DNA of 64,000 nucleotides, taken from Microlunatus speluncae (lineage in GTDB: Bacteria; Actinomycetota; Actinomycetes; Propionibacteriales; Propionibacteriaceae). Below are positions 26,455-34,276 of this stretch, piece by piece. The notes below the pieces were generated by a model that had not been told where the DNA came from, made no database searches, and saw only the letters and a list, made by a program, of their open reading frames with translations. Every line of letters starts with the position of its first letter. Positions within the stretch are counted from its first letter, which is position 1. The stretch is from NCBI RefSeq assembly GCF_009299835.1, contig NZ_VKCZ01000004.1, positions 1 to 64,000 of the forward strand. The letters are read 5' to 3'. The position numbers and the translations under genes are program-made.

Positions 26455-27153
26455 GTGAGCGATTTGATCGACACCACGGAGATGTATCTGCGGACCATCT
26501 TCGAGCTGGAGGAAGAAGGGATCGTGCCGCTGCGGGCCCGGATCGCCGAGCGGCTGCACCAGAGCGGGCCGACCGTGTCGCAGACCGTCGCCCGGATGGA
26601 GCGGGACGGCCTGGTCAAGGTCGAGGGCGACCGGCACCTGGAGCTGTCCCCGGAGGGTCGCGACCGGGCCATGCGGGTGATGCGCAAGCACCGGTTGGCC
26701 GAGCGGCTGCTGACCGACGTGATCGGCCTGGAGTGGGAGAAGGTGCACGTCGAGGCCTGCCGCTGGGAGCACGTCATCTCCACCGACGTCGAGCACCGGC
26801 TGGTCGAGCTGCTCGAGTCACCGGTCGCGTCGCCGTACGGCAACCCGATCCCCGGTCTGGACGAGCTCGGCGTGAAGTCGCCGCGGATCGAGTTCCGGGC
26901 CGGCAACCACCAGCTGCGCGAGTTGGTGGAGTCGACCGGCGGCGTGCCCGTCCGGGTCGTCGTGGAGCGGATCAGCGAAGAGATCCAGAAGGACATCGAC
27001 ACCATGGCGACGCTGCGTCAGGCGGGCGTCCGCCCCGGCGTCGAGGTGCTGGTCGAGGGTGGTGGGCTGGGCGTGAAGCTGACCGCCGAGGGCGCTCCGC
27101 CGTGCGAGATCACACCGGAAGCGTCGGCCTACCTGTTCGTCTCCCGGGTGTGA
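26455..27153 (+). CDS. DtxR/IdeR-family metal-dependent transcriptional regulator
   Basis: A 232-residue protein with an N-terminal winged HTH ([18 protein letters not shown], then [16 protein letters not shown]), a metal-binding dimerisation domain ([30 protein letters not shown]) and a C-terminal SH3-like domain. The family uses Fe(II) or Mn(II) to repress metal uptake or control storage genes. The GTG at 26455 is chosen because related proteins begin at [11 protein letters not shown] and AGGGAG lies ten bases upstream; an ATG at 26446 is the alternative. Metal specificity is uncertain. Confidence 0.92.
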   Translation: MSDLIDTTEMYLRTIFELEEEGIVPLRARIAERLHQSGPTVSQTVARMERDGLVKVEGDRHLELSPEGRDRAMRVMRKHRLAERLLTDVIGLEWEKVHVEACRWEHVISTDVEHRLVELLESPVASPYGNPIPGLDELGVKSPRIEFRAGNHQLRELVESTGGVPVRVVVERISEEIQKDIDTMATLRQAGVRPGVEVLVEGGGLGVKLTAEGAPPCEITPEASAYLFVSRV

Positions 27154-27938
27154 TGCCGGCCCTCGTCGTGTCCGAAGACGGATTGGACTGGCCGCGCTAT
27201 CTGGCCCAGTTCCATGCCGCCCGGCCGGGCATCATCGAAGCCGTCCTGTCCAGATCGTTCGGCGGCGATCACTCGCCGTACCGCTGGCTGGCCCGCGCCG
27301 TGTCGGACGCCGGTACGGTGCTGGATCTCGCCTGTGGCTCCGGGCCGATGTCACGGGAGCTGGCGGCGCCGGGCCGGACCGTGATCGGGATCGACGTCTC
27401 GCCGGACGAGTTGCGGCTGGCGGCCGAGCGCGGCCCCGGTCCCTGGGTCCGCGGCGACGCGCTGAAACTGCCGTTCGCCGACGGATCCTTCGACGCGGTC
27501 ACCAGCTCGATGGGACTGCTGGTGATCCGGCCGCTGAGCCAGGTGCTGGCCGAGATCACCCGGGTGCTGAAGCCCGGCGGGGTGCTGGCGGCCATCGCGC
27601 CGGCGCTGCGGCCGCTGTCGCCGCGGGAGATGCGGGTGCCGGCGCGGATCAACGCCCGGCTGCGTGGATCGCCGCGGTTCCCCGGTTCGGTGGAGCTGGC
27701 CGGCTTCACCCGCTCGCTCGAGGCCGCGGGCTTGCGCCGGGTGGAGGACGCCCGGGAGCGCTACCACTATGAGATCACCGGCCGCGAGGACGCCGAGTTG
27801 CTGTTGTCGGCGTTGTATCTGCCGAACACCAAACCGTCCCGGGTCGAGTCGGCGATCGACTTCCTGGTCCACCGGGTGAGCAAGCGCGGCCCGTTCCCGA
27901 TCACCATCCCGATGCGGCGGGTGGTCGCGATCAAGTAG
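27153..27938 (+). CDS. Class I SAM-dependent methyltransferase
   Basis: A 261-residue methyltransferase with motif I VLDLACGSGPMSRELA, an acidic ribose-binding strand ending VIGIDVSPDE, and the post-motif region LPFADGSFDAVTSSMG. The substrate is unknown. Its ATG overlaps the stop of the DtxR-family gene, so the two are translationally coupled, an arrangement suggesting metal-responsive co-expression or simple read-through. Confidence 0.88.
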   Translation: MPALVVSEDGLDWPRYLAQFHAARPGIIEAVLSRSFGGDHSPYRWLARAVSDAGTVLDLACGSGPMSRELAAPGRTVIGIDVSPDELRLAAERGPGPWVRGDALKLPFADGSFDAVTSSMGLLVIRPLSQVLAEITRVLKPGGVLAAIAPALRPLSPREMRVPARINARLRGSPRFPGSVELAGFTRSLEAAGLRRVEDARERYHYEITGREDAELLLSALYLPNTKPSRVESAIDFLVHRVSKRGPFPITIPMRRVVAIK

Positions 27939-27945
27939 GGCCTTC

Positions 27946-27964
27946 GGGACGTGGCGTACGTCCC
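27946..27964 (+). terminator. Hairpin after the methyltransferase gene
   Basis: GGGACGT-GGCGT-ACGTCCC forms a perfect seven-base stem eight bases after the stop codon at 27,938, followed by GGAATAG. A T-tract is missing, so it may be a weak terminator or a transcript-stabilising hairpin. Confidence 0.5.
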
Positions 27965-28049
27965 GGAATAGCCGTACCCCTGCCGTGCGTTACATGCGGC
28001 GACAAGACATTCACCACAACCGCTGCCGAGGCAGCCAGGAGCGACAGAC

Positions 28050-28427
28050 ATGGCAACGATCGACATCAATGCCGAGCAGTTCGAGAAGACGATCACGGAC
28101 AACGACATCGTCCTGGTCGACTTCTGGGCGGAATGGTGTCCGCCGTGCAAGCAGTTCGGTCCGGTCTTCGAGGCCGAGTCGGAGTCGAATTCCGACATCA
28201 TCTTCGCCAAGCTCGACACGGACGCGAACCAGTCCCTGAGCGGCCAGCTCGGGGTGTCCAGCATCCCGACGCTGATGGCGTTCCGGGAGGGCGTGCTGGT
28301 CTTCAACCAGGCCGGGGCGTTGCAGGGGCCGCAGCTGAAGCAGGTCGTGGACGCGGTCAAGGACCTGGACATGGAGAAGGTGCATGCGGAGGTCGCCAAG
28401 CTGAAGGAAGAGCGCGGCGAGGCCTGA
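28050..28427 (+). CDS. Thioredoxin-family protein
   Basis: A 125-residue cytoplasmic thioredoxin fold. The active site is FWAEWCPPCKQF (Cys30, Cys33), WCPPC rather than the standard WCGPC, and the cis-proline turn is SIPTLMAFREG. A short acidic/basic C-terminal tail extends beyond classical thioredoxin. The WCPPC variant usually has a shifted redox potential. AGGAG lies eight bases ahead of the ATG. A strong terminator follows. Confidence 0.9.
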   Translation: MATIDINAEQFEKTITDNDIVLVDFWAEWCPPCKQFGPVFEAESESNSDIIFAKLDTDANQSLSGQLGVSSIPTLMAFREGVLVFNQAGALQGPQLKQVVDAVKDLDMEKVHAEVAKLKEERGEA

Positions 28428-28459
28428 CCTCTGCCGCCTGACTGTCCCGACTCAACGAG

Positions 28460-28496
28460 CGAGGGTCGCCGTCACCGACGGCGGCCCTCGTTCCGT
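28460..28496 (+). terminator. Intrinsic terminator after the thioredoxin gene
   Basis: CGAGGGTCGCCGTC and GACGGCGGCCCTCG pair over 14 bases with a single G-U wobble around a three-base loop, followed by TTCCGTTGT. It lies 32 bases after the stop codon. This is the best intrinsic terminator in the window. Confidence 0.8.
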
Positions 28497-28525
28497 TGTC
28501 GGCGCTGCGCGGGATAATGAGGGTG

Positions 28526-29233
28526 ATGTACGCCGAGTACGCACCTCCGCCTCGGATCGCGGACGCGATCCGCTGTCTCTGGCGGTCGGCACCGGAGCCC
28601 GCCGAGCGAGGCCGCGCCATCGTCCCGGACGGCTGCCTGGATCTGATCGTCGGGCCCGAGCGGGTCTTCATCGCCGGGCCCGACACCCGGGCCTGGGAGC
28701 CGACCTCGGCCGAAGGCGGGCCGGTGACCGGGATCCGGTTCCGGCCCGGGCATGCGCCCCGGGTGCTCGGGGTCGCCGCCGACGAGCTGCGTGATCAACG
28801 GATCGACCTGGCCGACCTGTGGGGCCGTGAGGGCGCCGGCACTGCCGATCGGCTGCTCGCCGACCCGAAGTTGATCACCGACCTGGTCGCCCGGCGACTG
28901 GCCGACACCGAACCGGACCCGGAGCTGGACCGGCTGCTGATCCGGCTCGATCGCGGCGTGCCGCGGGTCTCCGCCGCCACCCGTGATCTTGGCTGGAGCG
29001 AACGGCAGCTGCGGCGCCGTTTCACCGTCGCCGTCGGGTACGGTCCGGCCACCTATCTCCGCGTCGCCCGGTTGCAGCGGGCCATCCGTACCGCCGCGAC
29101 CGCGAGCGACCTGGCCGGCCTCGCCGTCGCGGCCGGCTATGCCGACCAGGCGCACCTCAGCCGCGACTGCCGGGAGCTGACCGGGCAGACCGCGGCCGAC
29201 TACTTCACCAGGTTCCGGACCGCCCGGAACTGA
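28526..29233 (+). CDS. AraC-type helix-turn-helix regulator with N-terminal DUF6597-like domain
   Basis: A 235-residue regulator. The N-terminal half (YAPPPRIADAIRCLWRS, VPDGCLDLIVG) matches the small sensor domain often called DUF6597; the C-terminal half is an AraC HTH (DLGWSERQLRRRFTVAVGYG, LAVAAGYADQAHLSRDCREL). GATAAT (28,513-28,518) lies seven bases ahead of the ATG at 28526, so this start is favoured over ATG at 28517. It lies 16 bp ahead of the ceramidase-like gene. Confidence 0.85.
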   Translation: MYAEYAPPPRIADAIRCLWRSAPEPAERGRAIVPDGCLDLIVGPERVFIAGPDTRAWEPTSAEGGPVTGIRFRPGHAPRVLGVAADELRDQRIDLADLWGREGAGTADRLLADPKLITDLVARRLADTEPDPELDRLLIRLDRGVPRVSAATRDLGWSERQLRRRFTVAVGYGPATYLRVARLQRAIRTAATASDLAGLAVAAGYADQAHLSRDCRELTGQTAADYFTRFRTARN

Positions 29234-29249
29234 TCAACACCCCGAAAGA

Positions 29250-30575
29250 ATGATCATGACTTCGACGACCGGCGCCGCACGCGCCGAGGGACTCGCCGCC
29301 GCCACCTTCCGGGTCGATGCGACGCCGCCGATCGGCAGTGAGATGGCCTACCGGCCGGTCCGCGAGACCGACGAGCTCGCGCTCAGCTGCCGCGGGGTGG
29401 TCCTGGTCGGGGCCGGTGACCCGATCGTGCTCTGCGTCCTGGACTGGATCGGGATCGGCAACGAGGGCCACGACGTGTTCCGGGCCCGGCTGGCCGCGGC
29501 CGCCGGGACGACGCCGGAGCGGGTCGCGGTGCATGCCGTCCATCAGCACGACGCTCCCGCCTGCGACTTCTCCGCCGAACGGATCCTGATCGAGGCGGGG
29601 CGCGACCCGGGCCGGTGGGACGGCGGCCTGGCCCGCCGGGTGCTCGACGACGCCGCCGCGGCCATCTCCGAGGCGCTGGCCGATCCGCTGCCGATCAGCC
29701 ACGTCGGCTGGGGTGAGGCGGTCGTGGACCAGGTCGCGTCCAACCGGCGGATCCTCGGCGACGACGGCCGGGTCCGGGCGATGCGGATGACCAAGACGGT
29801 CGATCCGGAGCTGCGGGCCGAGCCGGAAGGCGTGATCGATCCGGTGATCACCGTGCTCAGCCTGTTCTCCGACGACCGGCCGGTGGCGGTGCTGAGCTAT
29901 TACGCCTGTCACCCGCAGAGCTACTACCTGACCAACCAGCCCAGCCCCGACTTCCCCGGCATCGCCCGGTTCCTCCGCGGCCAGTCGGTGCCGGGCCCGC
30001 TGCACCTGCACTTCAACGGTGCCGGCGGCAACATCGGCGCCGGCAAGTACAACGACGGCGATCCGGAGAACCGGGTCGTGCTCGCCGGCCGGCTCGCCGA
30101 CGGCATGCGCCGCGCCTGGGCCACCACCGAGCGGATCCCGATCACCGCCGACGAGATCGGCTGGAGCACCGAGCCGGTCCAACTCGACCCGGCCGAGCAC
30201 CTGACCGAGGAGTCCCTGCTCGCCCTGATCGCCGCGGGCGAGGGCGACGCCTTCCTGTCCGGCGCCGACCGCCTGGGCTGGCTCCGCCGCCGCCGCGAGG
30301 GCCGCCCGATCGACCTGCAACTCCTCCGCGCCGGCCGGCTCCGCGTCCTCCACCTCCCCGGCGAGGCCTTCGTCGAGTTCCAGCTCGCCGCCAAAGCCAT
30401 GCGCCCCGACCTCACCGTCGCCGTCGCCGCCTACGGCGACTACGGCCCCGGCTACATCGGCACCGCCCGCGCGTACGACGAGGGCGGCTACGAAACCAGC
30501 GACCGGGCCAGCAACGTCACCGCCACCGCCGAGGCCGAGATGCTCCGGGGAATCAAGGCCCTGCTCGCCGACTGA
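29250..30575 (+). CDS. Neutral/alkaline ceramidase N-terminal-domain-like protein
   Basis: A 441-residue protein. The features FRVDATPPIGSEMAYRPV, VAVHAVHQHDAPACD and VLSYYACHPQSYY fit the neutral/non-lysosomal ceramidase N-terminal fold, with the HxHxD-like metal site (HQHDAP) and a second His in CHPQS. No signal peptide is visible, so an intracellular hydrolase of unknown amide substrate is more likely than a secreted ceramidase. The last 90 residues are encoded with a clear run of C-ending codons. The AraC-type gene upstream may regulate it. Confidence 0.75.
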   Translation: MIMTSTTGAARAEGLAAATFRVDATPPIGSEMAYRPVRETDELALSCRGVVLVGAGDPIVLCVLDWIGIGNEGHDVFRARLAAAAGTTPERVAVHAVHQHDAPACDFSAERILIEAGRDPGRWDGGLARRVLDDAAAAISEALADPLPISHVGWGEAVVDQVASNRRILGDDGRVRAMRMTKTVDPELRAEPEGVIDPVITVLSLFSDDRPVAVLSYYACHPQSYYLTNQPSPDFPGIARFLRGQSVPGPLHLHFNGAGGNIGAGKYNDGDPENRVVLAGRLADGMRRAWATTERIPITADEIGWSTEPVQLDPAEHLTEESLLALIAAGEGDAFLSGADRLGWLRRRREGRPIDLQLLRAGRLRVLHLPGEAFVEFQLAAKAMRPDLTVAVAAYGDYGPGYIGTARAYDEGGYETSDRASNVTATAEAEMLRGIKALLAD

Positions 30576-30593
30576 CCCCGCCCTTCGCTCCCC

Positions 30594-30685
30594 GAGCCGT
30601 GGTGTGTTCGTTCTCTGAGCCGTGGTGTGTTCGTTCCCCGTGCCGTGGTGTGTTCGTTCCCCGTGCCGTGGTGTGTTCGTTCCCT
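30594..30685. repeat. Four tandem 23-bp repeats
   Basis: Four head-to-tail units, each beginning GAGCCG or GTGCCG and containing GTGGTGTGTTCGTTC, at 30,594-30,616, 30,617-30,639, 30,640-30,662 and 30,663-30,685. Units differ at no more than about three positions. The array runs directly into a copy of the dispersed CCTGAGCCTGTCGAAGGGC repeat, with which it shares the GAGCC junction. It is not a CRISPR array: there are no spacers. Confidence 0.9.
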
Positions 30686-31020
30686 GAGCCTGTCGAAGGG
30701 CAAGCCAGGCAAGGCCTGTCTCGGGTCCGGCCGGGCAGGTCTGCTCCGTGCGCGCCGAGGATGAGAAAGACGCGCCAAGGACGGGCGGGTCAGGGCGTTT
30801 CCTGGGAACGTCCGGCCGGGTGTCGGTTTGCGCTGTAGCGGGATCGATGCCGAGCCGGCGACTTTCGCCGCCAACACCGGCGCCCCGGCCGCATGACGCG
30901 GCGGATCGCCTTGACCCGCCCGGCGTCTTTCCGGCCGTCAGGCCGGAAACCGGAGGGGCACCCAGCCGGACTGCCCCTTCGACAGGCTCAGCCCGGATCC
31001 ACGGATGAGCTGGGTCGTGG

Positions 31021-31098
31021 TGTCGCGAAAGCTCTTCGTGCGGGGCGAAAAGGGCCATTGCCACGTGGAAACCTCCCGCACGAAGAGCTTTCGCGACA
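31021..31098. repeat. Perfect 24-bp inverted repeat with 30-base loop
   Basis: Arms 31,021-31,044 (starting TGTCGCGAAAGCTCTTCG) and 31,075-31,098 (ending CTTTCGCGACA) are exact reverse complements over 24 bases. The loop is GC-poor relative to its surroundings and contains CACGTG. Such a stem would be very stable as RNA or cruciform. It could be a mobile palindrome, a bidirectional terminator or an sRNA. Confidence 0.85.
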
Positions 31099-31233
31099 AC
31101 CAGTCAGGTGCACCCTCGATTGGGCCCGACGAGGACTGGCGGATTGGCATGCTCCGCGAGGTTCACGGCCGGGCCCGGGTAGGTGCGGAGCGATGGTGTC
31201 GGATTGGGTCGTGGTGGTTCGGGCGGGTGACCG

Positions 31234-31298
31234 GAATCGACCCGACGTCACCGGATCCGGGCGACCTCGGCAGGATTTCGGCGACGTCGGGTCGATTC
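31234..31298. repeat. 16-bp perfect inverted repeat
   Basis: GAATCGACCCGACGTC (31,234-31,249) and GACGTCGGGTCGATTC (31,283-31,298) are exact reverse complements around a 33-base spacer. It lies in gene-free DNA 17 bp before the second 54-bp hairpin element. Confidence 0.8.
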
Positions 31299-31314
31299 GG
31301 GACATCGGGCCCTC

Positions 31315-31368
31315 GAGTGGACCCTTCGGCCACGGACTCTTGCCTATGGGTGGCCAAGCGATCCACTC
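31315..31368. repeat. 54-bp palindromic element, copy B
   Basis: Arms GAGTGGACCCTTCGGCCA and TGGCCAAGCGATCCACTC pair at 14 of 18 positions around an 18-base loop, the same dimensions as copy A at 603-656 and with shared GAGTGGA and GGCCA ends. Confidence 0.7.
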
Positions 31369-31635
31369 GGAGCACACCGGCAGGCAGGCTCTGGGCTCAC
31401 CGATCGGCCGGGGACCTCGCGGAGTTGCCTGGTGTCGCGCGTCGGGTTGGGCCCGGGTCCGCCGCTGAGTTCGGCAGCGTTCAGGGGATCGAATCACCGA
31501 GATCACCCACCGGTGGCCGGCCGCGATTCTTTCCGGCCGCGTCACCCCGTCCGTCCTTGGCGCGCCTTCCGGCCGTTAGGCCGACACCTCATCGATGGAT
31601 TCGGGCTGAGCCTGTCGAGGGGCGGGCCAGATTGA

Positions 31636-31815
31636 TCAAGGGTTGTTGATCATGACGAAGGCGTGTGCGGCGGCGACCGCCGAGCGGCGCAGTGCTTCGG
31701 GCTCGACGACGATCACCTCACCGCCCTTCCCCAGGTCGTGCAGGATGATGTGGGCGTTGTCCTCGTCGCCGACCTCGAAGGTGGCCTCGACCCAGCCGTC
31801 GGCGTCGGGCTCGGT
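31636..31815 (-). pseudogene. C-terminal fragment of a WYL-domain transcriptional regulator
   Basis: The minus strand reads EPDADGWVEATFEVGDEDNA, then HIILHDLGKGGEVIVVEPEA and RRSAVAAAHAFVMINNP before a TGA. This matches the C-terminal WCX extension of WYL-type regulators. The HTH and the WYL domain itself are missing: upstream, the sequence runs into the dispersed repeats around 31,815-31,930. No start codon or ribosome site precedes it. It is a truncated relic. Confidence 0.7.
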
Positions 31816-31932
31816 TGGCGCTGTCTGATTCCGGCAGCCGCCAACCGATACCCGGCCAGGATTCCCACTCAGCGCCCTGGCCCGCCCGTCCTTGACGCGT
31901 ATTCCCGGCCGGAGGCCGAGCCGGGGGTTGCC

Positions 31933-32964
31933 TCATGCTGAGGGATCGGCGACTGTGATGCCGTGGCTGCCGGGTCGGTCCATTCCTTGCAGAGCGACGC
32001 CGGCGCCGGCCAGGTCGGTCCGGTTCGTGATCAGCAGGCCGGGGTCGACCGCGCCGGAGGTGATCAACTCGATCATCGCCGGATAGTCGGCGGCGGGCAT
32101 TCCGTGGGAGCCGTGGACGGACAGCTCCCAGGCGATCACGCGATCCAGCGGCAGCGGCGGGGTGGACTGCTCACCGAGCAGCAGGCCGACCTGGACGTGC
32201 CGGCCGCGCCGGCGCAGGGATCGGACCGCGGTGACCGCCGTGGCCGGCGTGCCGGCGCAGTCCAGGGTGACCTCGGCACCACCCAATTCCATGATCGTTT
32301 CCACCGGGTCGTCGGTGGTCGGGTCGATGATCAACTCCGCGCCGAAGCTCCGGGCGAGTTCACGCGCCGGCGCCGCCGGGTCGATTGCGATCACCCGTGC
32401 GCCGAGGGCGGTGGCGATCATGATCGCCGAGAGACCGGCGCCGCCGCAGCCGAAGATCGCCACCAGCGCGCCGGCGGACACCCGGCCGTGCGCGGTGAGC
32501 GCGCGAAAGGCGGTGGCGAACCGGCAGCCGAGCGCGGCCGCCGCGGCGAAGTCGACCCTCTCGGGCAGCCGGACCAGATTGAGATCGGCGGCCGCGACCG
32601 CGACCAGCTCGGCGAACGAACCCCAGCCGGTGAAGCCGGGCTGGGTCTGGTCCGGACACACCTGGGCGTCGCCGGAACGACAGAACGCACAGTGGCCGCA
32701 CCCGTTCACGAACGGCGTCGTCACCCGGTCGCCGTACTCCCAGTCCCGCACCTCCGCGCCGACCTCGACCACCGTGCCGGCGAACTCATGACCGCCCACG
32801 TGCGGCAGCCGCACCGGGTCGTGGCCCTGCCAGGCGTGCCAGTCGGACCGGCAGACCCCGGTCGCGCGGACCGCGATGATCACCCCGTCGGCCGGGCAGA
32901 CCGGATCCGGCACCAGCCGAACGGCGGGCGTTCCCGCGGTCTCGTCGTAGACCAGGGCCCTCAT
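31933..32964 (-). CDS. Zinc-dependent alcohol dehydrogenase family protein
   Basis: A 343-residue medium-chain dehydrogenase. Catalytic zinc ligands Cys38, His59 and Glu60 (GVCRSDWHAW, VGGHEFAG) and the four structural-zinc cysteines in NGCGHCAFCRSGDAQVC (89, 92, 95, 103) are all present. The Rossmann nucleotide motif is IFGCGGAGLS. It probably oxidises a secondary or polyol-like alcohol with NAD(P). The ATG at 32964 follows GAGGGATT; further upstream the frame is open but unrelated. Confidence 0.92.
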   Translation of the reverse strand: MRALVYDETAGTPAVRLVPDPVCPADGVIIAVRATGVCRSDWHAWQGHDPVRLPHVGGHEFAGTVVEVGAEVRDWEYGDRVTTPFVNGCGHCAFCRSGDAQVCPDQTQPGFTGWGSFAELVAVAAADLNLVRLPERVDFAAAAALGCRFATAFRALTAHGRVSAGALVAIFGCGGAGLSAIMIATALGARVIAIDPAAPARELARSFGAELIIDPTTDDPVETIMELGGAEVTLDCAGTPATAVTAVRSLRRRGRHVQVGLLLGEQSTPPLPLDRVIAWELSVHGSHGMPAADYPAMIELITSGAVDPGLLITNRTDLAGAGVALQGMDRPGSHGITVADPSA

Positions 32965-33068
32965 CGAATCCCTCGCGCTGTCGAGGGTTCCTGGCGTGCT
33001 CGCACGCCGCCACCGTACTCGCGGCGACATCGTCCGATCCGCTCAAGCCCGGCCTTCGGGACGAACGC

Positions 33069-33722
33069 TTACTCGGCCCGGCGACCGGGCCGGTAGGACT
33101 CGTCGTCGGCGTCGCGGCCGTCGTCCGTCGCGTCGGTCCGTTCGGGATCACGGCGCCGAGGCCGGGGATCCGTCCCGTCGGAGTCGTGCCGGTGGTCCTT
33201 ACCATCTTGGTGAGCTGTGTGACCTGGGTGATCGGTCCGCTCCGAGTCGTGGCGGGCGGCGTCGTGGCGGGTGGCGTCGGAATCGTCGGTCCGGTCTCGG
33301 TCTCGGTCGCGATCGTCGGTCCGGTCGCCGTCGTGGTCGCCGGTCCGCGGATCGATCCGGTCGGCAGTCTCGAGTCGTTCGGCGGCCGTGGCGTGGTGCT
33401 GCTCGGCCTCGGACTGTCGTTCGTCGGCCAGCTGGTCGCGGCGCTGGGCCTCGACCTCGGCCTGTTCGGCCGCGGCCCGCGCCTGTTCGGCGTCGGCCCG
33501 GGACTGGTCGGCCTCGGCCCGGCTCTGGACGGCGTCGGCGCGGCGGGATCTGGCCGCGAGATCGGACTGGGTGCCGGCGTCACGGAGCGAGTCGGCCCGG
33601 CCGCGGTCCCGTTCGAGTTGGGCCTGCGCGGCCCGGGCCCGGCCACGCCGAAGCGCGGCCGCCACGATGATGACGACGACGATCAGGCCGACGATGAGCA
33701 GGACCAGGATGATGGGATCCAT
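33069..33722 (-). CDS. Membrane-anchored coiled-coil protein with charged low-complexity tail
   Basis: The ATG at 33722, seven bases after GGAGG, gives 217 residues: an N-terminal membrane span (PIILVLLIVGLIVVVIIVAA), a long Ala/Gln/Glu/Arg-rich heptad region predicted as coiled coil (about 30-110), and a tail made of Asp, Arg, His and Thr (about 115-217). The layout resembles scaffold-like envelope proteins, but I recognise no family. A role cannot be inferred from its neighbours. Confidence 0.75.
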   Translation of the reverse strand: MDPIILVLLIVGLIVVVIIVAAALRRGRARAAQAQLERDRGRADSLRDAGTQSDLAARSRRADAVQSRAEADQSRADAEQARAAAEQAEVEAQRRDQLADERQSEAEQHHATAAERLETADRIDPRTGDHDGDRTDDRDRDRDRTDDSDATRHDAARHDSERTDHPGHTAHQDGKDHRHDSDGTDPRPRRRDPERTDATDDGRDADDESYRPGRRAE

Positions 33723-33805
33723 CGGAGCGCCTCCTTGCGATAGGGATGATGCCCTCGAAGCCACGTACCCGCCACCGGCCGGATCAAAACCCGTAGTCTC
33801 ACCCC

Positions 33806-34276
33806 ATGAGGATTCGCCGGGCGACCGAGCATGATCTCGGGGAACTGAGGCGGGCGATCTTCACCGAGATGAGCCTGGCCGAGTTGCGCGCGGCCGACGA
33901 GCGGTTCAACCGGCCGCCGGACTCGATCCACGTCGTCGCCGAGAACGACGACAGCGAGATCGTCGCCAGTTGCAACCTGATCCGGGAGACCCACCGGATG
34001 CGGCGTCACCGCGCCGAGCTCGGCGGTTTCGTGATCATCCCGGCCCAGCGCGGCTCGGGGCTGGCCCGGCGCATGATCGACTACTTGGCCCGCTACGCCC
34101 GACGGGAATGGGACGTGTCGATCTTGGACGTGGCCTGCCGCGGCGGCACGGCGGCCGAGCGGGCCTACCGTGGTCTCGGGTTCACCGAATGGGCCCGGTT
34201 GCCCGGTGGTTATGTCGACTACGACGCGATCTACGACGAGGTCCGGCTCTATCGGCCCGTGCCGCCGATCGACTGA
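33806..34276 (+). CDS. GNAT-family acetyltransferase
   Basis: A 156-residue N-acetyltransferase. The acetyl-CoA loop is RGSGLARRMIDYLARYA and the C-terminal strand region AAERAYRGLGFTEW is typical of the fold. The substrate is unknown. TAGTCT (33,794-33,799) lies six bases ahead of the ATG, indicating a leaderless start. Its stop directly abuts the convergent GH2 gene. Confidence 0.85.
   Translation: MRIRRATEHDLGELRRAIFTEMSLAELRAADERFNRPPDSIHVVAENDDSEIVASCNLIRETHRMRRHRAELGGFVIIPAQRGSGLARRMIDYLARYARREWDVSILDVACRGGTAAERAYRGLGFTEWARLPGGYVDYDAIYDEVRLYRPVPPID

Larger units (their letters stand above)
30576..31635. other. Gene-free, hairpin- and repeat-rich stretch
   Basis: No frame resembles a protein. 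Contents in order: four 23-bp tandem repeats (30,594-30,685); repeats related to CTTCGACAGGCTCAG at 30,683-30,701, 30,974-30,992 and 31,603-31,623; repeats related to CCGTCCTTGGCGCGTCTTTC at 30,765-30,789 and 31,546-31,570; TTTCCGGCC-GTCA-GGCCGGAAA at 30,928-30,949; a perfect 24-bp inverted repeat at 31,021-31,098; an inverted repeat at 31,234-31,298; and the second 54-bp hairpin element at 31,315-31,368. It is the most structured non-coding stretch in the window. Confidence 0.75.

Noticed and set aside
30594..30685. CRISPR-like array
   Set aside because: The four units are directly adjacent with no spacers, and no cas gene is in the window.
29205..31064. A 619-codon minus-strand frame including repeat-rich DNA
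   Set aside because: Half is antisense to the ceramidase-like gene and half is translated repeats, including the tandem 23-bp units.
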